64,000 bases of DNA from an uncultured Oscillospiraceae bacterium (GTDB lineage Bacteria > Bacillota > Clostridia > Oscillospirales > Acutalibacteraceae), in contig UQDP01000012.1 of NCBI GenBank assembly GCA_900539845.1, forward strand, positions 1-64,000, in the 5' to 3' direction. Of the stretch, positions 17,147 through 25,289 are shown piece after piece. The notes under the pieces were generated by a model. That model was not told where the DNA came from. It saw nothing but the letters and a program-made list of their open reading frames with translations, and ran no database searches. Both the position numbers and the translations under genes were made by a program. Position 1 is the stretch's first letter, and every line of letters starts with the position of its first letter.

Positions 17147-18322
17147 ATGTCAAAAAAATTAAACGGCACTGTAATCGTAACGTATCGGTGTAACGCAAGG
17201 TGCAATATGTGCAGCAGGTATAAGCGTCCCTCCTCGCCGGATGAGGAGATCAGCCTTGAAACGATCAAAAAACTGCCGCCGATGTACTTTACGAATATTA
17301 CCGGCGGAGAGCCGTTTATAAGAACTGATTTAAAGGATATTGTGCGCGAACTGTATAAAAAAAGCGACAGGATTGTTATTTCAACAAACGGGTTCTTTAC
17401 AGACAGGATCATTGATCTCTGCAAAGAATTCCCGAATGTGGGAATACGCATATCTATTGAGGGACTGGAAGAAACAAATAATGCCATCCGCGGCCTTGAG
17501 GACGGCTTCAACCGAGGATATACAACGCTGAAAAAGCTTGTGGAGATGAAGCATCCCGATGTGGGCTTCGGCATGACGGTTCAGGACGCAAACGCGAAAG
17601 ATCTTGTGCCGCTTTACGAGCTTTCGGACGAGCTTGATATGGAATTTGCCACCGCTTCGCTGCACAATTCCTTTTATTTTGTGGAGGCAAGAAATATTAT
17701 AAAAGACCGCCCGATGGTTGCCGAAAATTTTGAAAAGCTGATCAACGAACTTCTCAAAAGCAACAGCCCTAAAAAATGGTTCAGGGCGTATTTCAATCAC
17801 GGTCTTATTAATTACATATACGGGCAGAAGAGGCTGCTTCCGTGCGATATGGCGTTTGACACGTTCTTCATTGATCCTTACGGGGATGTTATGCCCTGCA
17901 ACGGCACAAAGGAAAAAGAGGTTATGGGCAATCTCAATGAACAGAGCTGGGATGAGCTTTGGAACAGCGCTCAGGCGGAGACGGTACGCAAAAAGGTCAG
18001 AAACTGCAGCAGAAACTGCTGGATGATCGGTTCTGTTTCTCCCGCTATGCACAAATATATATGGGTTCCGGCGATGTGGGTCGTAAAGCATAAGTTCTTC
18101 AGATTTTTCAAAGATAAGAAATACAGCATGTACGAGCTGCCGATCGTGCGCGATTACAGAGACGGCAAAGTTACAAAAGCTGAGCTTGACGCTCTTTCGA
18201 CCTGTGATATGACCGCGGATATAAATGACGGATTGTCTGAAAAGTCCAAAAAAGCGCTTGTGGGCACAAGCGGCGAAGAGATTGTGGATGCTGATATAGC
18301 AAAGCAGTTAGGCGGTAAGTGA
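17147..18322 (+). CDS. Radical SAM protein with SPASM-like C terminus
   Basis: The 391-residue protein has the radical SAM cluster motif CNARCNMC (residues about 15-22, CX3CX2C), then NITGGEPF and STNGFF, the expected SAM-binding elements. The C-terminal part has CDMAFDTFFIDPYGDVMPC and a later pair of Cys in RNCSRNC, like the auxiliary-cluster region of SPASM/twitch proteins. The ATG at 17147 follows AAGAAGGT; upstream starts lack a site. The reaction is unknown. A radical enzyme inside a polysaccharide operon suggests modification of a sugar or lipid carrier, or of a peptide linked to the surface polymer. Confidence 0.88.
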   Translation: MSKKLNGTVIVTYRCNARCNMCSRYKRPSSPDEEISLETIKKLPPMYFTNITGGEPFIRTDLKDIVRELYKKSDRIVISTNGFFTDRIIDLCKEFPNVGIRISIEGLEETNNAIRGLEDGFNRGYTTLKKLVEMKHPDVGFGMTVQDANAKDLVPLYELSDELDMEFATASLHNSFYFVEARNIIKDRPMVAENFEKLINELLKSNSPKKWFRAYFNHGLINYIYGQKRLLPCDMAFDTFFIDPYGDVMPCNGTKEKEVMGNLNEQSWDELWNSAQAETVRKKVRNCSRNCWMIGSVSPAMHKYIWVPAMWVVKHKFFRFFKDKKYSMYELPIVRDYRDGKVTKAELDALSTCDMTADINDGLSEKSKKALVGTSGEEIVDADIAKQLGGK

Positions 18323-18350
18323 TTCATTTGTGAATTGAGTGTGAGATTTT

Positions 18351-19478
18351 GTGAAGATCCTGATTGTAAATCCCATTGTTTATACTTCTGAGACCGCGAA
18401 TATAAAAAGAGCTGTGTCGATCAAAGATACAATGATATATGACTTGTGTCTTGCGTTTAAGAAAAAAAACATAGATGTTACACTTGTGGCAGGTGCTGAT
18501 TTTAAGCCGTGCCGTGATGAAAACTATCCTTTTGATGTTATTTGGGCAAAATGTGCTTTAAAGAAAATCTTTAAACCCAATGCACTCCCTTTTTGCCCTG
18601 AAATATTAAAAATAATAAAAAAAGAAAAATTTGATCTCATCATTTCAAGTGAAGTCTTTTCTGTGAATTCCCTTATGCTTGCTTTGAAATCACCGGGAAA
18701 TCTGTTGATTTGGCATGAGCTTGCAAAGCACAACAGGATTTTTCATTCCGTGCCGTCAAAATTATGGTATGGAATAATTGCGAGATTGTTTTTTTCAATG
18801 GTGCTTGTTGTGCCGCGCAGCAGAGAAGCCCGAAATTTTATATCAAAATATTGTAAAAATGTTTCCGATGTTATCATTGACCATGGAGTAGATCTGAAAA
18901 AATTTTCAGCCAAGGAAAAGAAAGAAAACTATTTTGCTGTTTCGGCACAGCTGATAAAGCGCAAAAGAATAGATAAAACAATCAGAAAGTTTGCCGATTA
19001 TTTAAAGGCTTATGATCCATCGTCAAAACTCTATGTTATGGGCGAGGGAGAGGAACTCAGCAGCCTTGAGTCTCTTGCAAATGAGCTCGGTGTGCGTAAC
19101 AGTGTTATTTTCACCGGGAAGATCAGCCACGATAAGCTGAAAGATATTCTGGCAGGCGCAGAGGCGATGTTGGTTGATACCGAAAAGGATAATAACATGA
19201 TTTCTATATCGGAATCCATTGCCTGTGCCACACCGATTATCACAACAACAGTTCCTTATAATGCCTCATATATAAAGAAATTTCAATTAGGTATTGTAAA
19301 CGATATCTGGGGAGCCGAAGAACTGAACGAGATAGCCGCAAATAATATTTTTTATGTTAAAAACTGCCTTGCATACCGAAATCAGATCTCCTGCGACAAT
19401 AAAGCTCAGATGTTTCTTGATCTTGCAGAAGAGCTTGGCCGATCCGCCGCAAAAGAAAAGGAAGAAATTTGCAAATGA
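18351..19478 (+). CDS. Glycosyltransferase family 4
   Basis: A 375-residue GT-B protein beginning VKILIVNPIVYTSE (GTG start). C-terminal motifs are AVSAQLIKRKRIDKTI and the donor-binding stretch VDTEKDNNMISISESIACATP. The N-terminal half is divergent from the two earlier GT4 enzymes. Its TGA stop overlaps the ATG of the following DUF115 gene (ATGA at 19475), indicating coupled translation. Donor and acceptor are unknown. Confidence 0.78.
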   Translation: MKILIVNPIVYTSETANIKRAVSIKDTMIYDLCLAFKKKNIDVTLVAGADFKPCRDENYPFDVIWAKCALKKIFKPNALPFCPEILKIIKKEKFDLIISSEVFSVNSLMLALKSPGNLLIWHELAKHNRIFHSVPSKLWYGIIARLFFSMVLVVPRSREARNFISKYCKNVSDVIIDHGVDLKKFSAKEKKENYFAVSAQLIKRKRIDKTIRKFADYLKAYDPSSKLYVMGEGEELSSLESLANELGVRNSVIFTGKISHDKLKDILAGAEAMLVDTEKDNNMISISESIACATPIITTTVPYNASYIKKFQLGIVNDIWGAEELNEIAANNIFYVKNCLAYRNQISCDNKAQMFLDLAEELGRSAAKEKEEICK

Positions 19479-20329
19479 ACTCTGTTTATAAAAAAATACA
19501 TAATGCATTAAGGGATCTTTCTGATCATAATCAATCATTTCACCGTCTTTATCTTTTTTACAGATATGTGCAATATTCGTTTGAGGAAGATGTTGTAAAT
19601 GTCAAAAAATTCTTCAGAAAACGCGGTATAGGCGGAGCAAAATATAAAAAGCTTCTTGATTACAAGGATAAGCATAAAGGCGAAAGGTGCTTTATCATCG
19701 CCACCGGCCCTTCTCTCACAATGGAGGATCTGGAGAGCCTGAAAGATGAAAAGACCATCAGTATGAACTCGATCTGCAAGCTGTATGACGAAACAGACTG
19801 GCGCCCCACCTATTTTGCAGTGCAGGATAATTTCGTTTTCAGAAATATGCAGGATATTTTAAGGGCGCATAAAGAAGTTCCCGTTTTTATAAGTGATAAT
19901 ATATGGAGACGGTTCAGGCGGGAAAAGGAATGGATCGAATTCCCTACAGACACAAAATATCATTCATACGATATCCTGCGTCAGAAATATTACGCAAAAT
20001 TCAGCGATGACGCTTATGATATCGTCTATGACGGATATTCCATAGCTTATTCCTGCATAGAGCTTGCCGTATATATGGGCTTTAAGGAGATCTATCTGCT
20101 CGGCGCGGACTGTACTTATCTCGGCGAAAAAGAGCATTTTGTTGACAGCGGTGTGGAAGACCGCTCCAGAAAATACGCAACCCCCAAGCTGATCGTGGGC
20201 TATGAAGAGGTCAAAAAATATGCCGATTCGCACGGCATAAAGGTATATAACGCTACCCGAGGCGGCGTGCTTGAAGTTTTTCCGCGCGTAAAGCTGGAGG
20301 ATGTTTTAAAGGAGAAAACCAGAGTATGA
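19475..20329 (+). CDS. DUF115 / MptE-like protein, possible glycosyltransferase
   Basis: The protein of about 284 residues has the DUF115 signature CFIIATGPSL (about 72-81), with a glycine-rich nucleotide-binding turn, then YFAVQDNFVF, and later EIYLLGADCTYLGE. Relatives include MptE pterin diphosphokinases and the Campylobacter/Aeromonas motility accessory factors, which attach nonulosonic acids to flagellin. The next two genes, overlapping it by ATGA and more, encode a CMP-sugar-synthetase-like protein and an aldolase. In that setting a glycosyltransferase using a CMP-activated acid sugar is the most attractive reading, but it is inference. The ATG at 19475 is preferred to the TTG at 19469 because of the ATGA coupling. 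Confidence 0.8.
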   Translation: MNSVYKKIHNALRDLSDHNQSFHRLYLFYRYVQYSFEEDVVNVKKFFRKRGIGGAKYKKLLDYKDKHKGERCFIIATGPSLTMEDLESLKDEKTISMNSICKLYDETDWRPTYFAVQDNFVFRNMQDILRAHKEVPVFISDNIWRRFRREKEWIEFPTDTKYHSYDILRQKYYAKFSDDAYDIVYDGYSIAYSCIELAVYMGFKEIYLLGADCTYLGEKEHFVDSGVEDRSRKYATPKLIVGYEEVKKYADSHGIKVYNATRGGVLEVFPRVKLEDVLKEKTRV

Positions 20330-20994
20330 AGATTGTTGCTATCGTGCCGATGAAACTGAACAACACAAGATTGCCGCAGAAAAACACGAAGGCATTTACA
20401 AACGGAAAACCGCTTTGCTATTATATTTTAAACACACTGCTTAAAATTGACAAAATAGATGAGGTCTATGTGTATTGCAGTAATGAGAAGATCAAAGAAT
20501 ATATTCCTAAGGGTGTAAAGTATCTCAAGCGTTCCGCTTCCCTTGATACGGACGCAACTTCTATGAATGAAGTGCTCAAGGCGTTTGCGGACGATGTTTT
20601 TGCCGATATTTATGTTATGACCCACACAACGGCTCCCTTTATTACTGCCCATAGTATTGAAAAAGGGATAGACGCTGTTTTGAGCGGTATGAACGATTCG
20701 GCGTTTGCTGCCAAAAAGCTTCAGGATTTTCTTTGGAAAAACGGCACGCCGTTTAATTACTCTCTGGAAAATATTCCGCGCACGCAGGATCTGGATCCGC
20801 TGTATCAGGAAACAAGCGGCTTTTACATATATGAAAGATATGTTATAAATGAGATGGGGCGCAGGATAGGGCAATCGCCGTTTATTGTTGAGGTAAACGA
20901 GATAGAAGCCGTTGATATTGATGAAAAAGAAGATTTTGAGATAGCCGATGCTATTTACAACCATATATTCAGAAAGTGTGAAGAGGATGAATAA
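20326..20994 (+). CDS. Acylneuraminate cytidylyltransferase-like nucleotidyltransferase
   Basis: The 222-residue protein fits the CMP-sugar synthetase fold (NeuA, KdsB, PseF). The N-terminal nucleotide-binding loop reads VPMKLNNTRLPQKN. HTTAPFIT corresponds to the conserved QPTSPLR region. YQETSGFYIYER and EAVDIDEKEDFEIAD match the C-terminal metal- and dimer-contact motifs. Members activate 3-deoxy-2-ulosonic acids with CTP. No NeuB, KdsA or PseI synthase is encoded in this window. The start codon overlaps the DUF115 gene by four bases and its end overlaps the aldolase start by eight. Confidence 0.85.
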   Translation: MKIVAIVPMKLNNTRLPQKNTKAFTNGKPLCYYILNTLLKIDKIDEVYVYCSNEKIKEYIPKGVKYLKRSASLDTDATSMNEVLKAFADDVFADIYVMTHTTAPFITAHSIEKGIDAVLSGMNDSAFAAKKLQDFLWKNGTPFNYSLENIPRTQDLDPLYQETSGFYIYERYVINEMGRRIGQSPFIVEVNEIEAVDIDEKEDFEIADAIYNHIFRKCEEDE

Positions 20995-21757
20995 AATTCT
21001 TGAGGGTTTCAGAAATAAATTAAAAAACGGCGAGTGTGTTTACGGTATATTTATGAAGACCGGGGATCCGATGTTTGTTGAGGCAGCAAGTCTCGGCGGA
21101 TTCGATTATGTTATTCTGGACACCGAGCATGGACCTGTTTCAATAGAGAATCAGCAAAACAATATAAGAGCCGCAGAGGCACGCGGAGCCGTGCCGATCA
21201 TCAGGCTCAAGGATTTCGGCGAAAATACCATCGGTAAGGCTCTTGATATAGGCGCTTACGGGATTCAGGTGCCGCAGATAAATTCCGCCGCCGATGCACA
21301 ACAGGTGGTTAAATTCGCAAAATTTTATCCTTACGGCATGAGGGGCGTTTGCCGTTTTGTGCGCGCGGCTGATTACTCTGCTATGGACAGATATGAATAT
21401 TTTGAGGATTCAAAAAATTTGCTCATCATACTTCAGCTTGAGGGCGTTGAGGCGATCAAAAACCTTGACGAGATCCTTGAGGTGGAGGGTGTGGATATTC
21501 TGTTTATAGGGCCTTATGATTTATCACAGTCACTCGGCATCCCGGGCCAGGTAAACAGTCCTGTTGTTGTTGACGAAATGAAAAAGATTGTTGAAAAGGC
21601 ACATAAGAAGAACAAGGTAATAGGTACATTCATAGATACAAAAGAGGATCTTGTGCTCTGGAGAAATCTCGGAGTCAGATATTTAAGCTACTCCGTTGAC
21701 GTTGGGTTGTTTATGGATGCCTGCAAAGGTATAAATGATTTCTTTAAAGGAGAATAA
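20987..21757 (+). CDS. HpcH/HpaI family class II pyruvate aldolase
   Basis: This protein of 256 residues has the HpcH/HpaI TIM-barrel motifs: LDTEHGP (about 39-45), RLKD, YPYGMRGVCR, LQLEG (metal-binding Glu) and IGPYDLS (metal-binding Asp). Family members join or cleave pyruvate and an aldehyde through a divalent metal, giving 2-keto-3-deoxy or 4-hydroxy-2-oxo acids. The start is ATG 20987, inside the end of the cytidylyltransferase gene and preceded by GAAGAGG. In a polysaccharide operon, next to a CMP-ulosonate-type synthetase, it could make the 3-deoxy-ulosonic acid from pyruvate. It could instead belong to sugar-acid catabolism. Confidence 0.9.
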   Translation: MNKILEGFRNKLKNGECVYGIFMKTGDPMFVEAASLGGFDYVILDTEHGPVSIENQQNNIRAAEARGAVPIIRLKDFGENTIGKALDIGAYGIQVPQINSAADAQQVVKFAKFYPYGMRGVCRFVRAADYSAMDRYEYFEDSKNLLIILQLEGVEAIKNLDEILEVEGVDILFIGPYDLSQSLGIPGQVNSPVVVDEMKKIVEKAHKKNKVIGTFIDTKEDLVLWRNLGVRYLSYSVDVGLFMDACKGINDFFKGE

Positions 21758-21770
21758 TTTGTAACCGTTC

Positions 21771-23072
21771 ATGAAAAGTCTGAAGTTTAAAATATATCCA
21801 AGAGAATTCTTGTTCACCTTTTTTCTTATAATGCTGCCGTTGAGTCTTTCATTGGAACTGAGTTTTCCAAATTCTCCCATTGCATATATTGCGTATACGG
21901 ATGAGATTTTGTGTATTGTCTGTTCGTTTTATGTCTTATATTCTGCTTTTAAAAGGGGAATTAAGGGCACGGATCTGGCGCTTTTGATAATCCTTTTGCT
22001 GTGTACTGCATGGGGGCTTGTCGGCAATGCCGTTTCAAAGGTGATAACAGATTGGTTCCCTATTGTTGTTGACGCGATCTGTCTGCTTAAAATATTTGTG
22101 CCGTTTATCATTTTTAAGCAGGTTGCTGCTGCGGATAAAAAAATGAGGATTATTCATTATCTTAAGCCGCTTTCAAAAGCGCTTATTGCACTTGGCGCGT
22201 TTTTCGGCACAATCAGCCAGTTTGTATACATTGGTATGTCTCTGCCCCAGATGGAAAGGCGCTACGGAATCGTTCCTTTCTTTTTCATTTTCGGAAATGA
22301 GGGCAGATACGGCTATATAATCGCCTGTGCTTTGCTTGTTGTTCTGATGACGGAAAGAGTAAAAAGAAAAAGGATCATGTATGAACTTCTTGCCATACTC
22401 AATATAGTCTATACCACCAAAGGGGTAGCGTATGTTATTGCCGCTTGCTATATAATTCTTTTGATTCTGTGGTACAGAGATACAAAATTAACTGTGCCCA
22501 AAATAGCAGTTCTTGCCGTAGGCGGAATAGCGGTTTCGGCTATGCAAATAAACACGTATTTGAGGGATCTTGAGTCTCCCAGAATGACTCTTATACGATA
22601 CGGTTTGGTTACAGCAAACAGATATTTTCCGTTTGGTTCGGGCTTTGCAACCTACGGCTCCGATATGGCGGCACGGAACTATTCTCAGCTTTATTATTTG
22701 TATGGATTTGATAAACTGTGGGGTTTGAGTCCCCAGTATCAAATGTTTCTGAATGATGTTTATTTGGGAATGGTATTCGGTCAGTTTGGATATATTGGGG
22801 TAATACTGTTTGTCATTATGCTTATAATGGTCTTCATACCTGTTTATAAGCTTGATGCAAACAAAAAGGTGAAGGCGCTTACGCTTGCGATTTTTATAGG
22901 AATTGTTGTAAGCGCCATAGCCACTGCCATAATAAAATCCAGTATCGGCGTTTTTGTCTTTACGTTTTTGGGGCTTATGTGCGGCTATTCGGGAAATGAA
23001 TTGGCCGTAACGGACAGTGATATCGAAAAAGAAGGCGGAACAAGGCTGAAAATCAGATTTTCGAGGTATTGA
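21771..23072 (+). CDS. O-antigen/polysaccharide polymerase (Wzy-like)
   Basis: The 433-residue protein has about ten to twelve membrane helices and a large loop rich in Tyr and Arg (about residues 255-325, with GSGFATYGSDMAARNYS), the typical Wzy/O-antigen ligase layout. Sequence families of this type are too divergent for a firm subgroup. It should link repeat units on the outer face of the membrane. There is no good ribosome site right before ATG 21771; the AAAGGAGA about 20 bases upstream overlaps the aldolase stop. Confidence 0.78.
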   Translation: MKSLKFKIYPREFLFTFFLIMLPLSLSLELSFPNSPIAYIAYTDEILCIVCSFYVLYSAFKRGIKGTDLALLIILLLCTAWGLVGNAVSKVITDWFPIVVDAICLLKIFVPFIIFKQVAAADKKMRIIHYLKPLSKALIALGAFFGTISQFVYIGMSLPQMERRYGIVPFFFIFGNEGRYGYIIACALLVVLMTERVKRKRIMYELLAILNIVYTTKGVAYVIAACYIILLILWYRDTKLTVPKIAVLAVGGIAVSAMQINTYLRDLESPRMTLIRYGLVTANRYFPFGSGFATYGSDMAARNYSQLYYLYGFDKLWGLSPQYQMFLNDVYLGMVFGQFGYIGVILFVIMLIMVFIPVYKLDANKKVKALTLAIFIGIVVSAIATAIIKSSIGVFVFTFLGLMCGYSGNELAVTDSDIEKEGGTRLKIRFSRY

Positions 23073-23074
23073 TC

Positions 23075-23794
23075 ATGATCCCCAAAAAGATACATTATTG
23101 TTGGTTCGGCGGCGCCGAGAAAAGCAGTCTTATAAAAAAATGCATTACGAGCTGGAAAAAGATATGTTCCGATTATGAGATAATTGAGTGGAATGAAAGC
23201 AATTTCAATATAAATATATGCCCTTATGTTAAAGGCGCATATCAGCATAAAAAATGGGCGTTCGTATCTGATTATGCCAGATTCCATGTGCTTAATGAAT
23301 ACGGAGGAATATATCTGGACACAGATGTAGAACTGCTCAAGCCGCTTGATTCCCTTGTGGAACAGGGAGCTTTCGCCGGCTTTGCGAGCAACAGTATCGT
23401 TGCTACCGGTTTGATATTAGCCTGTGAAAAGGGAAACTGGCTTTGCAAAGAGGTTCTCAAGTCCTACGAAGGTCAGGAATTTCTGGATGACGATCCCGAT
23501 AAAATAGTCGCCATCGGCAGAAGAGTTACAGCCATATTAGTGCAGCACGGTCTCGTTCTCAACGGCGAGGAACAGAATATAGACGGGATTACAGTCTATC
23601 CGTCTTATTATTTCAATCCCACAAACGGAGATATGCGCGTGAAAGTCGATGAGAGAGCGTATTCGGTTCATCACTATGCGGCAACTTGGTTCCCGAAAAA
23701 GAAAAGATTTCTGAATACACTAAGACGATTTATCGGCTCGAAGAATATGAACAAGTATTATCAAATCAAAAGCAAAATTATGGGTAAAGAATGA
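23075..23794 (+). CDS. Glycosyltransferase family 32 (capsular polysaccharide type)
   Basis: The 239-residue protein opens MIPKKIHYCWFGG and has the DXD-type motif GGIYLDTDVELLKPLD (about 85-100), defining GT32/OCH1-like transferases. C-terminal YSVHHYAATW is also typical. It is likely a retaining galactosyl- or mannosyltransferase in the cytoplasm. The ATG at 23075 follows CGAGGT; a TTG at 23069 is less likely. It overlaps the flippase gene by four bases. Confidence 0.9.
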   Translation: MIPKKIHYCWFGGAEKSSLIKKCITSWKKICSDYEIIEWNESNFNINICPYVKGAYQHKKWAFVSDYARFHVLNEYGGIYLDTDVELLKPLDSLVEQGAFAGFASNSIVATGLILACEKGNWLCKEVLKSYEGQEFLDDDPDKIVAIGRRVTAILVQHGLVLNGEEQNIDGITVYPSYYFNPTNGDMRVKVDERAYSVHHYAATWFPKKKRFLNTLRRFIGSKNMNKYYQIKSKIMGKE

Positions 23795-25239
23795 ATCCGA
23801 TAGGTAAACTGAAAACTAAATATTTTTCTCTCAGCGTAGAAACAAGAGCAGCGTTTTGGTTTACGGTGTGCAATCTGCTCCAAAAAGGCATAACTATGAT
23901 CACGATGCCCATTTTTACGCGGATTCTGACAACTCAGCAGTACGGCGTTTTTACCGTGTATCAGTCGTGGTACAATCTGGTAAGTATTATCGTGACTCTC
24001 AATCTTTCGGGATCGCTGATCAATAACGGCCTTATGAAATACGAAAGCAGAAAGGATAAATTCATATCCTCAATGCAGGGGCTCTCATCCACGGTAACAA
24101 TCCTGTTTTTTATCATTTATCTTGTTTTCCGCGATTTCTGGAACGGTGTTTTTAACCTTTCAACCGTTTTTATGCTGGCAATGTTCATTCAGCTCTTATT
24201 TGAGCCGGCGTATCTTTTCTGGGCGCAGAAACAGCGATTTGAATTCAAATATAAAAATCTTGTTGCTGTTACGCTTGCCGTGTCGGTGATCAGTCCGTTG
24301 ATCGGAATTGCCGCCGTTTATGCCACGGAGCATAAGGCAGAGGCACGCGTTATTTCATTTGCTTTCGTTCAGATATGCGTAGGCCTTATATTCTATATCA
24401 TTCAGGCAAAACGCGGCAAAACCTTTTTTGCAAAGGATTTCTGGTCTTTCGCTCTGAAATTCAATCTGCCGCTTATACCGCACTATCTTTCTCAGATGGT
24501 GCTCGGTCAGTCGGACCGCATTATGATCAGCCGTATGGTAGGTGACAGCGAAGCCGCAATCTATGCAGTTGCATACAATCTGGCAACGGTTGTTACTTTA
24601 TTTATAAACGCAGTGAACAGCGCTTTCGTTCCGTTTATTTATCAGAATATGAAAGCGAAGAACTACGGCGAAATTAGAAAAAAAGCAAATTTCCTGTGCC
24701 TTTTTATGGCGGCTGTCATATGCGTGTTTATGCTGTTCGGACCGGAGGCAATCGCGCTTTTTGCGGCGCCTGAATATAAAGCCGCAGTATATGTTTTTCC
24801 GCCTGTTGCCGCTTCGGTGTTTTTCACTTTTATTTACACTCTATATATTAATGCTGAATTTTATTTTGAAAAAACAAGTTATGTAATGCTGGTGTCTCTT
24901 TTGGGAGCGGCGCTTAATATTGCGCTGAATTATATGTTCATTCCGATTTACGGCTATGTTGCCGCTGCATACACAACCGTTTTCTGTTATGCGCTTTTTG
25001 CCGCGGGTCATTATTTCCTGCACAGGCTGATCCTCAAAAAGCAAGGTATAAAAGAACAGGTTTTCAATTCAAAGCTGATCTTGCTTTACAGTGTTGTGGT
25101 AACGGCGTTTATGCTGATATGCACACTGCTCTATCAGAATAATATAATAAGATACATTGTTATAGGTGTTATTGCCGTCATATGTCTTTTCAATATAAAG
25201 AGACTGATAAAAGTGTTTAAAACGGCGCTGCAAAAATAA
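23791..25239 (+). CDS. Polysaccharide flippase (Wzx-like, MATE/MOP superfamily)
   Basis: A 482-residue membrane protein with about 12-14 helices, the repeated two-half layout of the MOP superfamily, and the N-terminal motif PIFTRILTTQQYGVF shared by Wzx and RfbX proteins. It should carry the undecaprenyl-linked repeat unit to the outer face for polymerisation by the Wzy-like protein. It is the last gene of the operon. Confidence 0.9.
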   Translation: MNPIGKLKTKYFSLSVETRAAFWFTVCNLLQKGITMITMPIFTRILTTQQYGVFTVYQSWYNLVSIIVTLNLSGSLINNGLMKYESRKDKFISSMQGLSSTVTILFFIIYLVFRDFWNGVFNLSTVFMLAMFIQLLFEPAYLFWAQKQRFEFKYKNLVAVTLAVSVISPLIGIAAVYATEHKAEARVISFAFVQICVGLIFYIIQAKRGKTFFAKDFWSFALKFNLPLIPHYLSQMVLGQSDRIMISRMVGDSEAAIYAVAYNLATVVTLFINAVNSAFVPFIYQNMKAKNYGEIRKKANFLCLFMAAVICVFMLFGPEAIALFAAPEYKAAVYVFPPVAASVFFTFIYTLYINAEFYFEKTSYVMLVSLLGAALNIALNYMFIPIYGYVAAAYTTVFCYALFAAGHYFLHRLILKKQGIKEQVFNSKLILLYSVVVTAFMLICTLLYQNNIIRYIVIGVIAVICLFNIKRLIKVFKTALQK

Positions 25240-25250
25240 GCTGAAACATA

Positions 25251-25289
25251 AAAAAAGAGCTGAAACGATTATCGTTTCGGCTCTTTTTC
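25251..25289 (+). terminator. Bidirectional terminator between the polysaccharide operon and recG
   Basis: A long near-perfect stem (AAAAAGAGC-TGAAACGAT with ATCGTTTCGGCTCTTTTT) with A-runs on the left and T-runs on the right can end transcripts in both directions. It overlaps the recG stop codon. Confidence 0.85.
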
